A DNA stretch of 64,000 bases from Planctomycetaceae bacterium (lineage in GTDB: Bacteria; Planctomycetota; Planctomycetia; Pirellulales; PALSA-1355), in contig PLYM01000253.1 of assembly GCA_003153375.1 (NCBI GenBank), positions 17,929 through 81,928 of the forward strand. The letters run 5' to 3'. Both the position numbers and the translations under genes were made by a program. The notes beneath the pieces were generated by a model. It worked only from the letters and a program-made list of their open reading frames with translations, made no database searches and had not been told where the DNA came from. Below are positions 54,480-63,862 of the stretch, piece by piece. Every line of letters begins with the position of its first letter. Position 1 is the stretch's first letter.

Positions 54480-55151
54480 ATGCACGGCCCGGTCTCCAAA
54501 CTGGCAGCGCTGGCGATTTGCTTCGGGATCGCGTTGTCGACCGGCTGCTCCATGTTCAACAAGAAACCGACGCCCGAGCAGCTGCTGAACATCAAAACGC
54601 CCGACGACCGCCTGAAAGAGCTGCGCGAGCTGGCCAAGGCTGCCAAGAAAAAGACTCCCGACGAGCAGCAGCGGATCGTGACCGATCTGTGCAAACAGAT
54701 TCAAACGGAAAGTGAACCGCAAATGCGGCGGCAAATCTTCCGCACCTTGGCGGCCTATCCGCAGAAGGAGGCGGGCTCGTCAATTATTGTTGGCCTGACC
54801 GACGGCGACATGGAAACCCGCCGCGTGGCCTGCACCAGCCTGGGCAAGCACGGAGGCAAGGAAGCCGTCGGCGAATTGACACGCGTCGCCACCAGCGACA
54901 CGAACCCGGACGTGCGGATGGCGGCCGTGCGAGCGTTGGGCCTGACGCACGACCCCGGCGCGATGATGCCTTTGACGGAAGCGCTGGGCGAGGGCGATCC
55001 GGCGATCCAGTCGCTGGCACATCAATCCTTGATGGCCGTCAGCGGACGAGACTTCGGCAACGACGCGAAAGCCTGGCGCGACTATGCCACGAACGGCAAG
55101 ACGGATGCTCCGGAGAGCATCGCCGAACGATTGCGCCGCATCTTCTACTAA
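54480..55151 (+). CDS. HEAT-repeat lipoprotein
   Basis: A 223-residue protein with lipobox ALSTGC (Cys23). The mature part is alpha-helical. Repeats resembling HEAT/PBS-lyase units are read at about 75-110 (QMRRQIFRTLAAYPQK), 112-143 (METRRVACTSLGKHGGKEAVGEL) and 145-180 (NPDVRMAAVRALGLTHDPGAMMPL). It is probably a scaffold anchored in the membrane. It is divergent from the permease gene and is followed by a 346-bp hairpin-rich leader. Confidence 0.85.
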   Translation: MHGPVSKLAALAICFGIALSTGCSMFNKKPTPEQLLNIKTPDDRLKELRELAKAAKKKTPDEQQRIVTDLCKQIQTESEPQMRRQIFRTLAAYPQKEAGSSIIVGLTDGDMETRRVACTSLGKHGGKEAVGELTRVATSDTNPDVRMAAVRALGLTHDPGAMMPLTEALGEGDPAIQSLAHQSLMAVSGRDFGNDAKAWRDYATNGKTDAPESIAERLRRIFY

Positions 55152-55497
55152 CGCCCGAGCGGTCCGCGTAGCCCACCAAGACCGCACGTCTTTCTCAGCC
55201 GTCACGGCAGATGCCTCTCGGGCATCCGGGAAACCCCTGGTGCCGGCGGCACATCCGACCCCTTCCGCATTTCGGGTCTGGCCCCGATGACCGCACGGTG
55301 AAATCGGATCGAACCCGTAAGCGCCAGCATTGGTTCGTTCCGATATCAATACCCCAGCGGGGCAACCGCCCGCGGCGGCAGCCTGGTTCCGTCAAGGTGC
55401 ACCGACACCGCCACGATTCATAAAACACACAAACTCTACCCGACCCGATTATTTTCGCGCGCGGGTTTTTTGGCATCGTTCGTGGAGTCATCTTTTG
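55152..55497. promoter_or_regulatory. Hairpin-rich leader before the exported alpha-toroid-like protein
   Basis: No protein is encoded in this 346-bp gap, but several stems are stacked along it. These are GATGCC/GGCATC (55210-55215/55221-55226), GTGCC/GGCAC (55240-55244/55248-55252), a 13-bp stem with one mismatch (55303-55315 and 55332-55344, loop of 16 nt) and CCCC/GGGG (55352-55362). They are followed by an AT-richer stretch with poly-T at 55466-55471 before the ATG at 55498. This suggests a structured 5' leader. No known riboswitch class is recognised. Confidence 0.5.
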
Positions 55498-57069
55498 ATG
55501 GACAACCTCAGTTCGCAGACTTCGGGGTCCTCTTCCAACAATTCGTCGCCCCCGCACGATCCGGCCACGGAGAACCGTGGCTCGTTGCCCGCCGCGTTGC
55601 GCGCTTGGATGATCGAGAACCCGTTGTCGGGTTTCGCCTGGGCCGCACTGGTCGCGGTTGCCGGCTCGGCGGTGCTCTCCAACGCGGCCGAACTTCGGCC
55701 TCTGGGGCCGCTGGCCACCCAGGTCGAGTTGAGTTGCACCGGTGAGCAATTGGGCGTCGCCAAAACCGCCGCGCGGCAAGGGCGTCTCAAAGAACCGCAC
55801 CAGCCCACCGGCTATCAGGAAGCCTGGATGCCGACCTCGCCCGGCGAAGCCTCGGGTCGCAAGCCGATCACCGATCGGACGCCGGTCTTGGGCGGCATCA
55901 CGGTCAACGTGTCAACCCAAGCGGGCCCCACGCCGCTTGTCACGTCACCGGTGGTCGCGTCACCGCTCGTCGCGCCGCCTGCTGTCGCGTCGCCTGCCGG
56001 CGCCGCACCCGTAGCGCCCTCGGCCGCGGACCTGACGCCGGAGCTCATCGCCTTGCGCGAGAAGCTCAAGCAGGTGTTGTTGATGTACTATCCGCGGCAC
56101 CAGAACACGCGCGACAACACGCCGTGGGAAGTGATGCACGCGATCATTGCCTATGGCGTCGATACCCAGTTATTCAAAGGCGGCCCCGACGGCGAAAAGG
56201 TGAACGCGATCGGCTGGATGTGCTTCAACAATCCGATGGGCGGTCACCAGATGTTGTTCGTGAACAACCAGAACAAGCTCGATGCCCGCCGCGGCGTCGG
56301 CGTGCAAGGCCATGCCGGGCAGTTCCTGGCCATCCTGGCGCAGTCGCACCTGAAAAGCGACTATCCGATGCGCGTGCAGTCGCGAGACTTCACACTGGTC
56401 GACCTGATCGAGCACGAGAAAGAGGGCTGTGTTGCCGGTGAGGAGTTGACGTTCAAGCTGATCTCGCTGGCCCATTACCTCGACTCCGATGCCAGTTGGA
56501 CCACTCGCGACGGTCAAGAGTGGTCGATCGAACGGCTGCTGCTGGAAGAACTGAAGCAGCCGATTCGCGGCGCGGCCTGCGGCGGCACGCACCGCCTGAT
56601 GGGCATCAGCTATGCCGTCAAGAAGCGCATCCAGCGCAACAAGCCGATCACGGGCGAGTTCGTCAAAGCGCAACAGTTCATCCAAGGCTATCACCGCTAC
56701 ACGTTCAGCCTGCAGAATCCCGACGGCAGCTTCAGCACCGAGTGGTTCACACGCCGCGGCGATATCAACGACATCGATCGCAAGCTGAAGACCAGCGGTC
56801 ACATCCTGGAGTGGATCGCTTACTCGCTGTCCGATCAGGAGCTGAGCGACCCGCGGATGATCAAAGCCGTGAACTTCGTGGCCACGATCTTGTTGCAGAA
56901 CGACAAGCACACCTGGGAGATTGGCCCCCTGGGACATGGCCTGCACGGGCTGGCAATCTACAGCACGCGGATGTTCAAGGACTCGCCGATCGTGCCGCCG
57001 CCCACGATCGTACATGACGCGTCGAGCACCAATCTGGAAGCACGCCGACCGCTGTTTCTGCAGGAATAG
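55498..57069 (+). CDS. Membrane-anchored alpha-toroid-like protein of unknown function
   Basis: A 523-residue protein. A membrane helix is at about residues 39-62 (LSGFAWAALVAVAGSAVLS) after a Ser/Asn-rich tail, then a Pro/Ala/Val-rich linker (140-175). The C-terminal 330 residues are helical. They contain HAIIAYGVDTQLF, CFNNPMGGHQMLF, QNPDGSFSTEWF (a QxxDGSF motif of the prenyltransferase/squalene-cyclase fold) and GPLGHGLHGLAIY. I infer an alpha/alpha-barrel, but catalytic residues are not evident. The DacZ-like cyclase gene follows after 240 bp. Confidence 0.78.
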   Translation: MDNLSSQTSGSSSNNSSPPHDPATENRGSLPAALRAWMIENPLSGFAWAALVAVAGSAVLSNAAELRPLGPLATQVELSCTGEQLGVAKTAARQGRLKEPHQPTGYQEAWMPTSPGEASGRKPITDRTPVLGGITVNVSTQAGPTPLVTSPVVASPLVAPPAVASPAGAAPVAPSAADLTPELIALREKLKQVLLMYYPRHQNTRDNTPWEVMHAIIAYGVDTQLFKGGPDGEKVNAIGWMCFNNPMGGHQMLFVNNQNKLDARRGVGVQGHAGQFLAILAQSHLKSDYPMRVQSRDFTLVDLIEHEKEGCVAGEELTFKLISLAHYLDSDASWTTRDGQEWSIERLLLEELKQPIRGAACGGTHRLMGISYAVKKRIQRNKPITGEFVKAQQFIQGYHRYTFSLQNPDGSFSTEWFTRRGDINDIDRKLKTSGHILEWIAYSLSDQELSDPRMIKAVNFVATILLQNDKHTWEIGPLGHGLHGLAIYSTRMFKDSPIVPPPTIVHDASSTNLEARRPLFLQE

Positions 57070-57308
57070 CCGTCCGTCCGCCTGGCGGGCCCCGGCCTGT
57101 CGATGCCACCGGGGCCGCGCGTCCGATTGCGCCACCCGGTGCCATTACTCCGGCGTTTCGCCCGCATATCCATCCGCCGTGCCGGCCCTGGCGGCGGCGA
57201 CGCGCTTGGCGTTGCCGAGGGGGTTAAAAAAACCTACGATTGCTGCGGAGCCGCCGCACCCAGGGCGTTTGCGATCATTCCGCGTCAGCCGACGAGGCAC
57301 CACCGCGC

Positions 57309-58238
57309 GTGAAGACCTACCGATTCACCGAGCAATTCGAGACGGTTTTTGATGCCGCGGCCACGCTCTCGCGCGCGCTCAATGCCGATGCACTGCTGGT
57401 GCTCTTGGAAGGGCCCATCGATTGGAAGCGGTTGCAGATTCATGCCGACGGTCAGAAGCTGCTGGTCGCCGCCGATTTCGCGGCCCAAGTCGACGGAGCG
57501 CAAGAGGCGGGACTGCCGACGGTCGTGCTGAAGATGCCCGACGCACCGACCCATGAGAAGCTGACCCAGGCCCTGCTCGAGGCCGTGGCCGACGACATCC
57601 TGACGGCCGGAGCGCAGGTCGTCGCGGTCTATGGCGGCTTCGAGGGAGGCACGATCGACTCGATCAGCCTGATCCATCTTGACGAGCACTTGGGCCAGTT
57701 GACTTCGCGCGATCTGCGGCAGCTCGAAACACGCGTGCCGCTGGATACGCTGAAAACCGTGGTCGACATGGCCGTGGAAATCGGCCGCGAGGGCCGCGAG
57801 GGAAAACCGGTCGGAACCCTGTTCGTCGTCGGCGACGCCCGCAAGGTGCTCAACAGCAGCCACCCGGTCGGCTTCGATCCCGTGAAAGGTTACAACCGCC
57901 GCGAGCGCAATCTCGACGACCCGCGAGTTCGCGAGGGAATCAAGGAGATCGCCCAACTCGATGGCGCAATCGTGGTCTCGGCCGACGGCTATGTCGAAGC
58001 TTCGGCCCGTTACATCGACGCTCCGGCCGACAACATCACGCTGCCCAAGGGGCTGGGTGCCCGGCATTGGGCCGCCGCCGCCATCAGCCGCAAGACGAAC
58101 GCCGTGGCCGTGGCGGTGAGCGAATCGAACGGCACCGTGCGCATCTTTCAGAACGGCGAAGTCACGCTGCGCATCGAACCCTTCCGCCGGCCGATGAAGT
58201 GGAAGGATTTTGAGTACGAACCGCCCCCGGCGGAATAA
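57309..58238 (+). CDS. Diadenylate cyclase, DacZ-like architecture
   Basis: A 309-residue protein. The C-terminal domain (about 185-290) is a DAC (DisA_N) domain that makes cyclic di-AMP from two ATP. It carries the DGA motif in LDGAIVVSADGYV (218-220), and LPKGLGARHWAAAAIS (245-260), where the usual RHR reads RHW. AVSESNGTVRIF follows. The N-terminal 125 residues resemble the pyruvate-kinase C-terminal fold (ILTAGAQVVAVYGGFE), an order I know from archaeal DacZ and not from DisA or CdaA. No membrane helix is present. The start is GTG 57309. The extra upstream frame to 57240 has no support. Confidence 0.85.
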   Translation: MKTYRFTEQFETVFDAAATLSRALNADALLVLLEGPIDWKRLQIHADGQKLLVAADFAAQVDGAQEAGLPTVVLKMPDAPTHEKLTQALLEAVADDILTAGAQVVAVYGGFEGGTIDSISLIHLDEHLGQLTSRDLRQLETRVPLDTLKTVVDMAVEIGREGREGKPVGTLFVVGDARKVLNSSHPVGFDPVKGYNRRERNLDDPRVREGIKEIAQLDGAIVVSADGYVEASARYIDAPADNITLPKGLGARHWAAAAISRKTNAVAVAVSESNGTVRIFQNGEVTLRIEPFRRPMKWKDFEYEPPPAE

Positions 58239-58245
58239 TCGTACC

Positions 58246-58272
58246 GGAACGCACCACCTGCCGACGCGTTCC
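58246..58272. terminator. Hairpin between the convergent cyclase and nnrE genes
   Basis: GGAACGC at 58246-58252 pairs with GCGTTCC at 58266-58272 across a 13-nt loop. It lies 8 bp after the cyclase stop and 31 bp from the nnrE stop. It is weak and has no T-run, so it is a tentative terminator. Confidence 0.4.
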
Positions 58273-58302
58273 TGCTTTCAGAGAGCCTCGCGTGCGCTCC
58301 TG

Positions 58303-58968
58303 TTAGCGGTCTAAGATCTCGTCGACCAGTTTTCGCGGCGCGCCAATGTCGACGACTAGCACCTGACCGGTATACCGCTGGGCGCCAGCCACTGAAAAGC
58401 CGGGCTTGGCTGCCACGAAGGTGCAGGTTTGCGCGGCACGAACCGTGTGCCGGGCCGCCTGACCGGTGTCGCAATCCAGACCGCTCGGCAGGTCGATCGC
58501 CAGCACCGGCACGCCCGAGGCGTTGATGGCCTCGATCGCGGCGTCCAACGGCGGTCGCACCTCGCCCGTGGCGCCCGTGCCCAGCAGGGCGTCGACGATC
58601 CAGGCACACGAGCGCAGGTGGGATGGCACGTCGACGGTCGCCGGCCGCACGATCAGCCGGCCGCTGCGACGGATCACTTCGTAGTTGAGCGCCGCGTCGC
58701 CCGTCAGCCCCGCGGGATCGGCAAACAGCAACACGCGCACCTCATGACCACGCAGATCGAGGTGCCGGGCCACGACAAAACCGTCACCACCGTTGTTCCC
58801 CTTCCCGCAGCAGATCGCGATCGGACCCGCGATGCCCAATGTGCAGAGACGATCGGCCACGTTCCGTCCGGCGTTCTCCATCAGTTGGATGCCAAGCAAG
58901 CCATATTCGTCGACCGCGCGACGATCGAGCCGGCGTGCCTGGTCGCGAGAGAGCGTGGGGATTGGCAT
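58303..58968 (-). CDS. nnrE: NAD(P)H-hydrate epimerase
   Basis: A 221-residue YjeF N-terminal-domain protein that epimerises the damaged NAD(P)HX. It has LDRRAVDEYGLLGIQLMENAG, the nucleotide loop CGKGNNGGDGFVVARHL (54-70), IVDALLGTGATGEVR and AIDLPSGLDCDTG. The C-terminal ADP-dependent dehydratase domain (NnrD) found fused in E. coli YjeF is absent, so the dehydratase must be encoded elsewhere. ATG 58968 fits the N-terminus. The frame is open to 59103 without support. Confidence 0.93.
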   Translation of the reverse strand: MPIPTLSRDQARRLDRRAVDEYGLLGIQLMENAGRNVADRLCTLGIAGPIAICCGKGNNGGDGFVVARHLDLRGHEVRVLLFADPAGLTGDAALNYEVIRRSGRLIVRPATVDVPSHLRSCAWIVDALLGTGATGEVRPPLDAAIEAINASGVPVLAIDLPSGLDCDTGQAARHTVRAAQTCTFVAAKPGFSVAGAQRYTGQVLVVDIGAPRKLVDEILDR

Positions 58969-59573
58969 CGTGGTATCCGAGCCCGGGGTGCGGAATTCAT
59001 ATCGGCGCTTGCCCTGAATCTTAGCAACTGCAAGGGGCCGCTTGTCAAACCGTGCCAGACCGAATGGCCCGACGAGATGGCAGCGACAACCAGACGCGCA
59101 CAAGCGTCGCGTTCACTAATCGCGAATCGCAAGACACTAATCATTATTCGCTGCACGACCAACCGACGATTTTTGCTGACGCTGGTCAAGCAGCCAGATT
59201 TTGCTATCAGGCCCCGCCTCCTGCGCCGATCACTGTCACTGCGCCAGGGTCGAACAGGACACTCAACCGCCGGGTGCGGTGTCCAGGGCGTGGTCCGTGG
59301 TCAAGCGAAAGAGCGTCACTCCAAGAACGAGGTCCTTGCCTATGATTGCCTGTTACGCGGTTATCGGGAAGCTATCCATTGGTGTGTTTGCCGCGTCGTC
59401 GCCGGTTTGAAATAACCATGACGGCGCGGCAAGAAATACGATTCAGCGGTCGCGATCACGGCTTACGTGGCCCCGCCACCGATCATGGCACCACCACCTG
59501 GCCGTAACCTTTTCCCAGCGTCTCGAACCCGCTTCGGACCAACAACCCCAAGCGGACTACAATTCGAATAAAA
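58969..59573. other. Intergenic region of about 600 bp upstream of nnrE
   Basis: Nothing here looks like a protein gene, and the open frames are short and random in composition. One notable item is a direct repeat CACTAATC at 59114-59121 and 59135-59142, exactly 21 bp apart (two helical turns) and 146-174 bp upstream of nnrE. The region is otherwise featureless up to the terminator at 59574. Confidence 0.4.
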
Positions 59574-59607
59574 AAACCGCCAGGCCTCTTCGGGGGCCTG
59601 GCGGTTT
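59574..59607. terminator. Intrinsic terminator downstream of the guaB operon
   Basis: A perfect 10-bp GC stem CCGCCAGGCC/GGCCTGGCGG (59577-59586 and 59595-59604, loop of 8), extended by A-T pairs on both sides. Read on the minus strand it is followed by six Ts, a standard rho-independent terminator 34 bp after the stop of the exported Cys-rich gene. In the plus direction a weaker T-run (TTTG) also follows. Confidence 0.88.
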
Positions 59608-59640
59608 GCTTTGACGGCGATCGCTGTTGGTCCTGGCTGC

Positions 59641-60858
59641 TTACGGCCAGAGCATGAAGCCAAAACCGGTCAGTGCCAAGGCCTCGCTGATCGAAGCCCG
59701 CCAGCTAAACGGGATAGCTTCGATCATGTAAGGAGCGCAACTGCCGGGGCGATAGTAGCCCAGCGTATAGATGCACTCCTGCGGCTGATTGAGCCCGATG
59801 TTGTAGGGCAGAAATGCCACGGAGGCGAAGAAATGGGCGCCCGACATGACCGGCTGCAAGATCGGGTTCCAGGAGTGGCCATAGCGCTCGAGTTGGGCAT
59901 CTTCGAAGTAGAACGGCTTGTGGCACACGCCGGTCGCCTTCCAGTGAAACACGACCTGCGAGAAATTGCGCGGTTCAAACGGCGGCGAAAATTCGCGGCC
60001 CAGCTTGCACTCGCAGGGGAAGTCTTCGCCCTCGACGCCTTCGATCAGCAGTCCGACCTTGATCGTCGAGATGCCACGGGCTTGCAGATCGGCAATACCC
60101 CGCCGGCAGTCGGCGAGATTGCTCTCGCACGACAGCGCACTCGAAGGCCCCATGGAGCTGTCATTGGGTTCGCTTGGCGTGTAGGGCTCGTTCGGCGAAA
60201 ACGTATCGGGCGTCGACGAGGGCGGCAAGGGGCTGGCGTCGTCGACCGATCGATCCGGCGATTGGAGCGGGCTGTCGAGGGAATTGTCCAGCGGCTTTTC
60301 GAGCGGCTCGAGCGAACGATCGCGCGGCTCGGTCGGCAGCGGCGACGGCTCGGACTCGAACTCGTCCTTGGGCATCGTGGGCTCCGCGACGGTCTCTGGC
60401 TTAAACGCCTCTTCCGGCTTCTTGCCGGCGTTGTCGCCAAACGGATCGTTGACCGGTTCGGAAAAACTGCTGACGCGCATCACGGCGTCGCGTGTTTTGG
60501 CCCGCGAGGTGCGCCCCGAGATCTCGCTGGCGGGCGCTCGGGCCGCGGCGCGCTCGGCCGTGACGGGTTTGGCGGCCGACCGTGGCTGCGATGTCGGCTC
60601 GCTCGAGTTCGTTTCGCTCGCCACGGCCGGGCGTACGCGCCATTTGAGCTTGGTGGGCGCGCCCGAGTTGCTGGGGGCTTCGCTCGCCATTGCCGGCGAA
60701 GCCAAGCAGGCCCCGGCCAGCAGGCACAGGGCCAGAGCGCGGCCCGTGGAACCCCGGCGGTTCGCGGGCCGCGGAGCCCGAAGGTTAGCCTCCGTAGCTG
60801 TCGCCGGCGATGTACTGCGTGCTGTAATTGGACGCTTCCTGCGTAATCGCGATGTCAT
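59641..60858 (-). CDS. Exported Cys-rich protein of unknown function
   Basis: A 405-residue frame. The first 38 residues are basic, then a signal-like segment ([21 protein letters not shown]) follows. A long Pro/Ser/Glu-rich linker runs to about 245, then a conserved-looking C-terminal domain with six or more cysteines: [62 protein letters not shown]. Domains of this look occur in other planctomycete proteins, and the function is unknown. The ATG at 60858 overlaps the guaB 3' end by 74 nt. No alternative ATG or GTG precedes the signal segment, so either the overlap is real or a rarer start is used. Confidence 0.75.
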   Translation of the reverse strand: MTSRLRRKRPITARSTSPATATEANLRAPRPANRRGSTGRALALCLLAGACLASPAMASEAPSNSGAPTKLKWRVRPAVASETNSSEPTSQPRSAAKPVTAERAAARAPASEISGRTSRAKTRDAVMRVSSFSEPVNDPFGDNAGKKPEEAFKPETVAEPTMPKDEFESEPSPLPTEPRDRSLEPLEKPLDNSLDSPLQSPDRSVDDASPLPPSSTPDTFSPNEPYTPSEPNDSSMGPSSALSCESNLADCRRGIADLQARGISTIKVGLLIEGVEGEDFPCECKLGREFSPPFEPRNFSQVVFHWKATGVCHKPFYFEDAQLERYGHSWNPILQPVMSGAHFFASVAFLPYNIGLNQPQECIYTLGYYRPGSCAPYMIEAIPFSWRASISEALALTGFGFMLWP

Positions 60859-62269
60859 GTGGATGACTCTCCCGTACGCCCGCCGCGGAGATCTGGATGA
60901 AGCGGGTTTTGGTGCGTAACTCTTCGATGGTCTGAGTTCCGCAGTACCCCATCCCTGCCCTGAGCCCGCCGACGAGCTGATAAACGAAACTGCTCAAAGG
61001 TCCCTTGTAAGGAACCCGGCCTTCGACTCCTTCTGGCACGAGCTTGTCGGGCTTGCGTTCGCCGCCGCGCTGGCGGTAGCGTTCGCTCGAGCCCTGCATC
61101 ATCGCACCGAGCGATCCCATGCCTCGATAGACTTTGAAACTTCGGCCCTGATATAAGATTTGTTCGCCGGGGCTTTCGGCCAGACCCGCCAGCAAGCCAC
61201 CGAGCATCACCACGTGGGCACCGGCCGCCAGTGCCTTGGTAACGTCGCCCGAGTAGCGAATGCCGCCGTCGGCAATCACCGGTATCCCCGCCGCGGAGGC
61301 CGCCTGGGCAGCCTCGTAAATCGCGGTAATCTGCGGAACACCCACTCCCGAAATAATTCTCGTCGTGCAAATCGAGCCGGGGCCGATGCCCACTTTCACG
61401 GCGTCGACTCCCGCGGCGATCAGGTCGCGGCAGCCGTCGCCCGTGGCCACGTTGCCGGCCACGACATCAATGCTCCAGCGTTTCTTCAAATTCTTGACGG
61501 TCTCGATCACGTTGGCCGAGTGTCCGTGAGCGCTGTCGACCACCAACACGTCAACGTCTTTTGCTAGCAGACTCTCGGCTCTTTCGTAGTCGTGCACGCC
61601 GATGGCAGCTCCCACACGCAGCCTGCCCTTCGCATCTTTACAGGCGGCGGGAAACCGCTTCATCATGTCGATGTCTTTGATCGTGATCAGTCCGGTCAGT
61701 GTGTAATTTTCGTCAACCAGCAAAAGTTTCTCGACCTTTTTTGCCATCAAAATCTTCTCAGCTTCCTCAAGCGTTACGGTCCCCGTCGCCGTGACCAGGT
61801 TTTCACGGGTCATGACTTCGGCGATTTTGAGCTGCGTATCTTCGAGAAAACGGAGATCGCGACGCGTGATGATGCCCACCAGATGACGGCCCGAATTGGT
61901 AATGGGCACGCCAGAAACATTGTGCTGGTCCATCACTTCGCGAGCACGGCCGACGGTAGCATCGGCTGGTAGCGTGACGGGATCGGTGATGATGCCGTTG
62001 GCACTGCGCTTCACCTTGTCGACCTCTTCGGTCTGGCGCTCGATCGACATGTTCTTGTGGATAACCCCCAAGCCCCCTTCTTGAGAGAGCGCAATCGCCA
62101 TCTCATGCTCGGTGACGGTGTCCATCGGAGAACTGAGCAGCGGGATATTGAGACCGATCTGTTTGGTCAATCGGGTGCTGACACTGACCTCTGCTGGCAC
62201 GACGGTGCTATAACGGGGCTCGAGCAAGACGTCGTCGAACGTAATGCCTAAAGAGAGTTTGTCTCGCAT
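60785..62269 (-). CDS. guaB: IMP dehydrogenase
   Basis: A 494-residue enzyme that oxidises IMP to XMP, the first step of GTP synthesis. It has FDDVLLEPR at the N-terminus, two CBS domains at about 93-205 ([21 protein letters not shown] and [19 protein letters not shown]), the catalytic loop GPGSICTTR (Cys301), [18 protein letters not shown] and the flap with SERYRQRGG. The length is typical. ATG 62269 is preceded by GGAGG at 8 nt. The downstream exported gene overlaps it by 74 nt, and the terminator at 59574 closes the unit. Confidence 0.96.
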   Translation of the reverse strand: MRDKLSLGITFDDVLLEPRYSTVVPAEVSVSTRLTKQIGLNIPLLSSPMDTVTEHEMAIALSQEGGLGVIHKNMSIERQTEEVDKVKRSANGIITDPVTLPADATVGRAREVMDQHNVSGVPITNSGRHLVGIITRRDLRFLEDTQLKIAEVMTRENLVTATGTVTLEEAEKILMAKKVEKLLLVDENYTLTGLITIKDIDMMKRFPAACKDAKGRLRVGAAIGVHDYERAESLLAKDVDVLVVDSAHGHSANVIETVKNLKKRWSIDVVAGNVATGDGCRDLIAAGVDAVKVGIGPGSICTTRIISGVGVPQITAIYEAAQAASAAGIPVIADGGIRYSGDVTKALAAGAHVVMLGGLLAGLAESPGEQILYQGRSFKVYRGMGSLGAMMQGSSERYRQRGGERKPDKLVPEGVEGRVPYKGPLSSFVYQLVGGLRAGMGYCGTQTIEELRTKTRFIQISAAGVRESHPHDIAITQEASNYSTQYIAGDSYGG

Positions 62270-62482
62270 GGCTCTGCCTCCGGTGGGAACAAGCGAAGAA
62301 TCCCGAATTATGCAGCCCCAAGCCCCGATTGGCAACGCGCCCCCAGTCGAGGGAAGGGAGCAGGCGAGCCAAGCTGGCGGCCAATGCTGGAACAGTCGAG
62401 CGGGTTTCGCGTGCGCGGAACCAAGAGACCACGACGTCAACGGCGCGTTCGGAAGATGCGCCGAGTGCGAAGCTGGCGCGGT

Positions 62483-63442
62483 TCAGCGGCGCGGCATCGC
62501 TTGCAACAGGCCCAGAACAGCCCAAGCCGTGCCGAAGTAGGTGATGACGCGGTCGTTCTTGACGTTTTCGTGCCGGGTATGAACGGCCCAGGAACCATCC
62601 TGCTGTTGCGTGGCGGCCAGAAACTTGCGCGCCCGCTCAACGACCTCTACTGGCGCGCCGGTGATGCCTAGCACGTAGAGGGCCTGGCCCGTGGCCACGG
62701 CGTCGCACGGCATCCCATCCAACTGGCTCCAGCCTCCGCTCTCCTGTTGTCTGGCGCACAGCAAATCCGCCAAGCGCTGTGCCTCGGCGGCATCGCCGGC
62801 CTGACGCGCCACGGCAGCCCGCAGGGCCAACGGCTGGGTTTCGTTGCGCACGGGGGCCGATTTGAGCCATGCGACCGCACGTTGCCGGGCAGCGGCGTTG
62901 CCATCCAGGGCGAGCAGAATCTCGGCCGTGAGGCAGTCGTGGCTGTCGATGATCGGCTGGTGATCAAGCTTCGTGGTCCATGAGCCATCGTCGTTCTGAT
63001 GACGAGCGAAATTTTCATTGAGCCGGTCAATTGCCTGTTGACGGGGCGCCTGTTGACCGGGCGTTTCGCTGGCCTTGAGTCCCAGCGCCAAAAACACGGT
63101 GCCTGGACCCAGGGGCTTTTCCAGATAGCCCTTGTCCTGGCCGGTCGGCTGCATCGTCGGATCGTTCAGGTACTCGTCGAGCGTGCGCGTTTCGAGATCA
63201 GCCAGGGCTTTCTCATTGACCGCAAAGCCGCGCCGCCGGGCTTCGTGGTGCGTCCAGATCATCATGGGCCCATGGTGACAGGCCGCGCACTTGCGAACTT
63301 CAACCCAGTCCGTGGCTTGCTTTTCGAGGAATGGCAAAGCCCGCTCGACCATCTGGACCGAATTGGCGGTGACTTGGGACGGTTCGGCCGTGGCGTCCGC
63401 CGTGAGCAGCAGGCTCAACAAACCGATGGCCAGTGCGTGCAT
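62483..63442 (-). CDS. Exported heme c plus alpha-toroid (prenyltransferase/squalene-cyclase-like) protein
   Basis: A 319-residue protein with a signal peptide (MHALAIGLLSLLLTADATA). One c-type heme motif KCAACHHGP follows (C52, C55, H56). The rest is helical with three repeats ending in QxxDGSW-type turns: HQNDDGSWTTKL (149-160), QQESGGWSQL (232-241) and QQQDGSWAVH (279-288). These are the turns of the alpha/alpha-barrel in squalene-hopene cyclases and terpene cyclases, but the acidic DxDD motif is not seen, so catalysis of cyclisation is unlikely. A sensor or electron-transfer role is possible. It lies 213 bp upstream of guaB on the same strand. Confidence 0.86.
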   Translation of the reverse strand: MHALAIGLLSLLLTADATAEPSQVTANSVQMVERALPFLEKQATDWVEVRKCAACHHGPMMIWTHHEARRRGFAVNEKALADLETRTLDEYLNDPTMQPTGQDKGYLEKPLGPGTVFLALGLKASETPGQQAPRQQAIDRLNENFARHQNDDGSWTTKLDHQPIIDSHDCLTAEILLALDGNAAARQRAVAWLKSAPVRNETQPLALRAAVARQAGDAAEAQRLADLLCARQQESGGWSQLDGMPCDAVATGQALYVLGITGAPVEVVERARKFLAATQQQDGSWAVHTRHENVKNDRVITYFGTAWAVLGLLQAMPRR

Positions 63443-63862
63443 GTCTTCGCTCGAGCCTGAAAGTCGACCCCACCGATCGCAAGCGCGAATTATCGCAGCC
63501 GTTGGCCCACGAAGCAACTCGGGCCAAGTTCGTTCAGTTTGGGTCCGAAGCCTAGGAGTAGCCCCGGCGATGGCCTCCGATTAGCCAATTAATTGCCGCC
63601 CCGAAACGCCTCCTAGTCGTTACGTTCCCTGGAGTTGGCCCGACGCAGTTCGTTGATTTTCGGCGACATTCGCGGCGGGATGTTGCTCTGGCGTTTCATG
63701 CCTTGCGACGACCACGGCTGAATAGGCAGCCCAGTTCGACTAGCCCTCCGTAAAAAATTCTTTGGCTTCCGTGTCGGGCTGAGCCCCCATTTGTTGATTA
63801 TCTCTTTCGTGGGGCGTTGTGCGCGCACGTCCCGGCTACAACGTTGGTTCTCGAGTGTCAAA
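63443..63862. other. Intergenic region near the right edge
   Basis: This 420-bp stretch shows no convincing gene. The minus-strand 82-codon frame at 63613-63861 begins at TTG, is very basic and has no family feature, so I do not call it. No hairpin of note is seen. Confidence 0.4.

Noticed and set aside
55300..55320. tRNA T-arm-like word GGTTCGATCC on the minus strand
   Set aside because: No acceptor, D or anticodon stems can be built around it. It is one arm of the 13-bp hairpin.
63613..63861. Minus-strand 82-codon open frame
   Set aside because: It has a TTG start, an extremely basic sequence without motif, and no ribosome-binding site.
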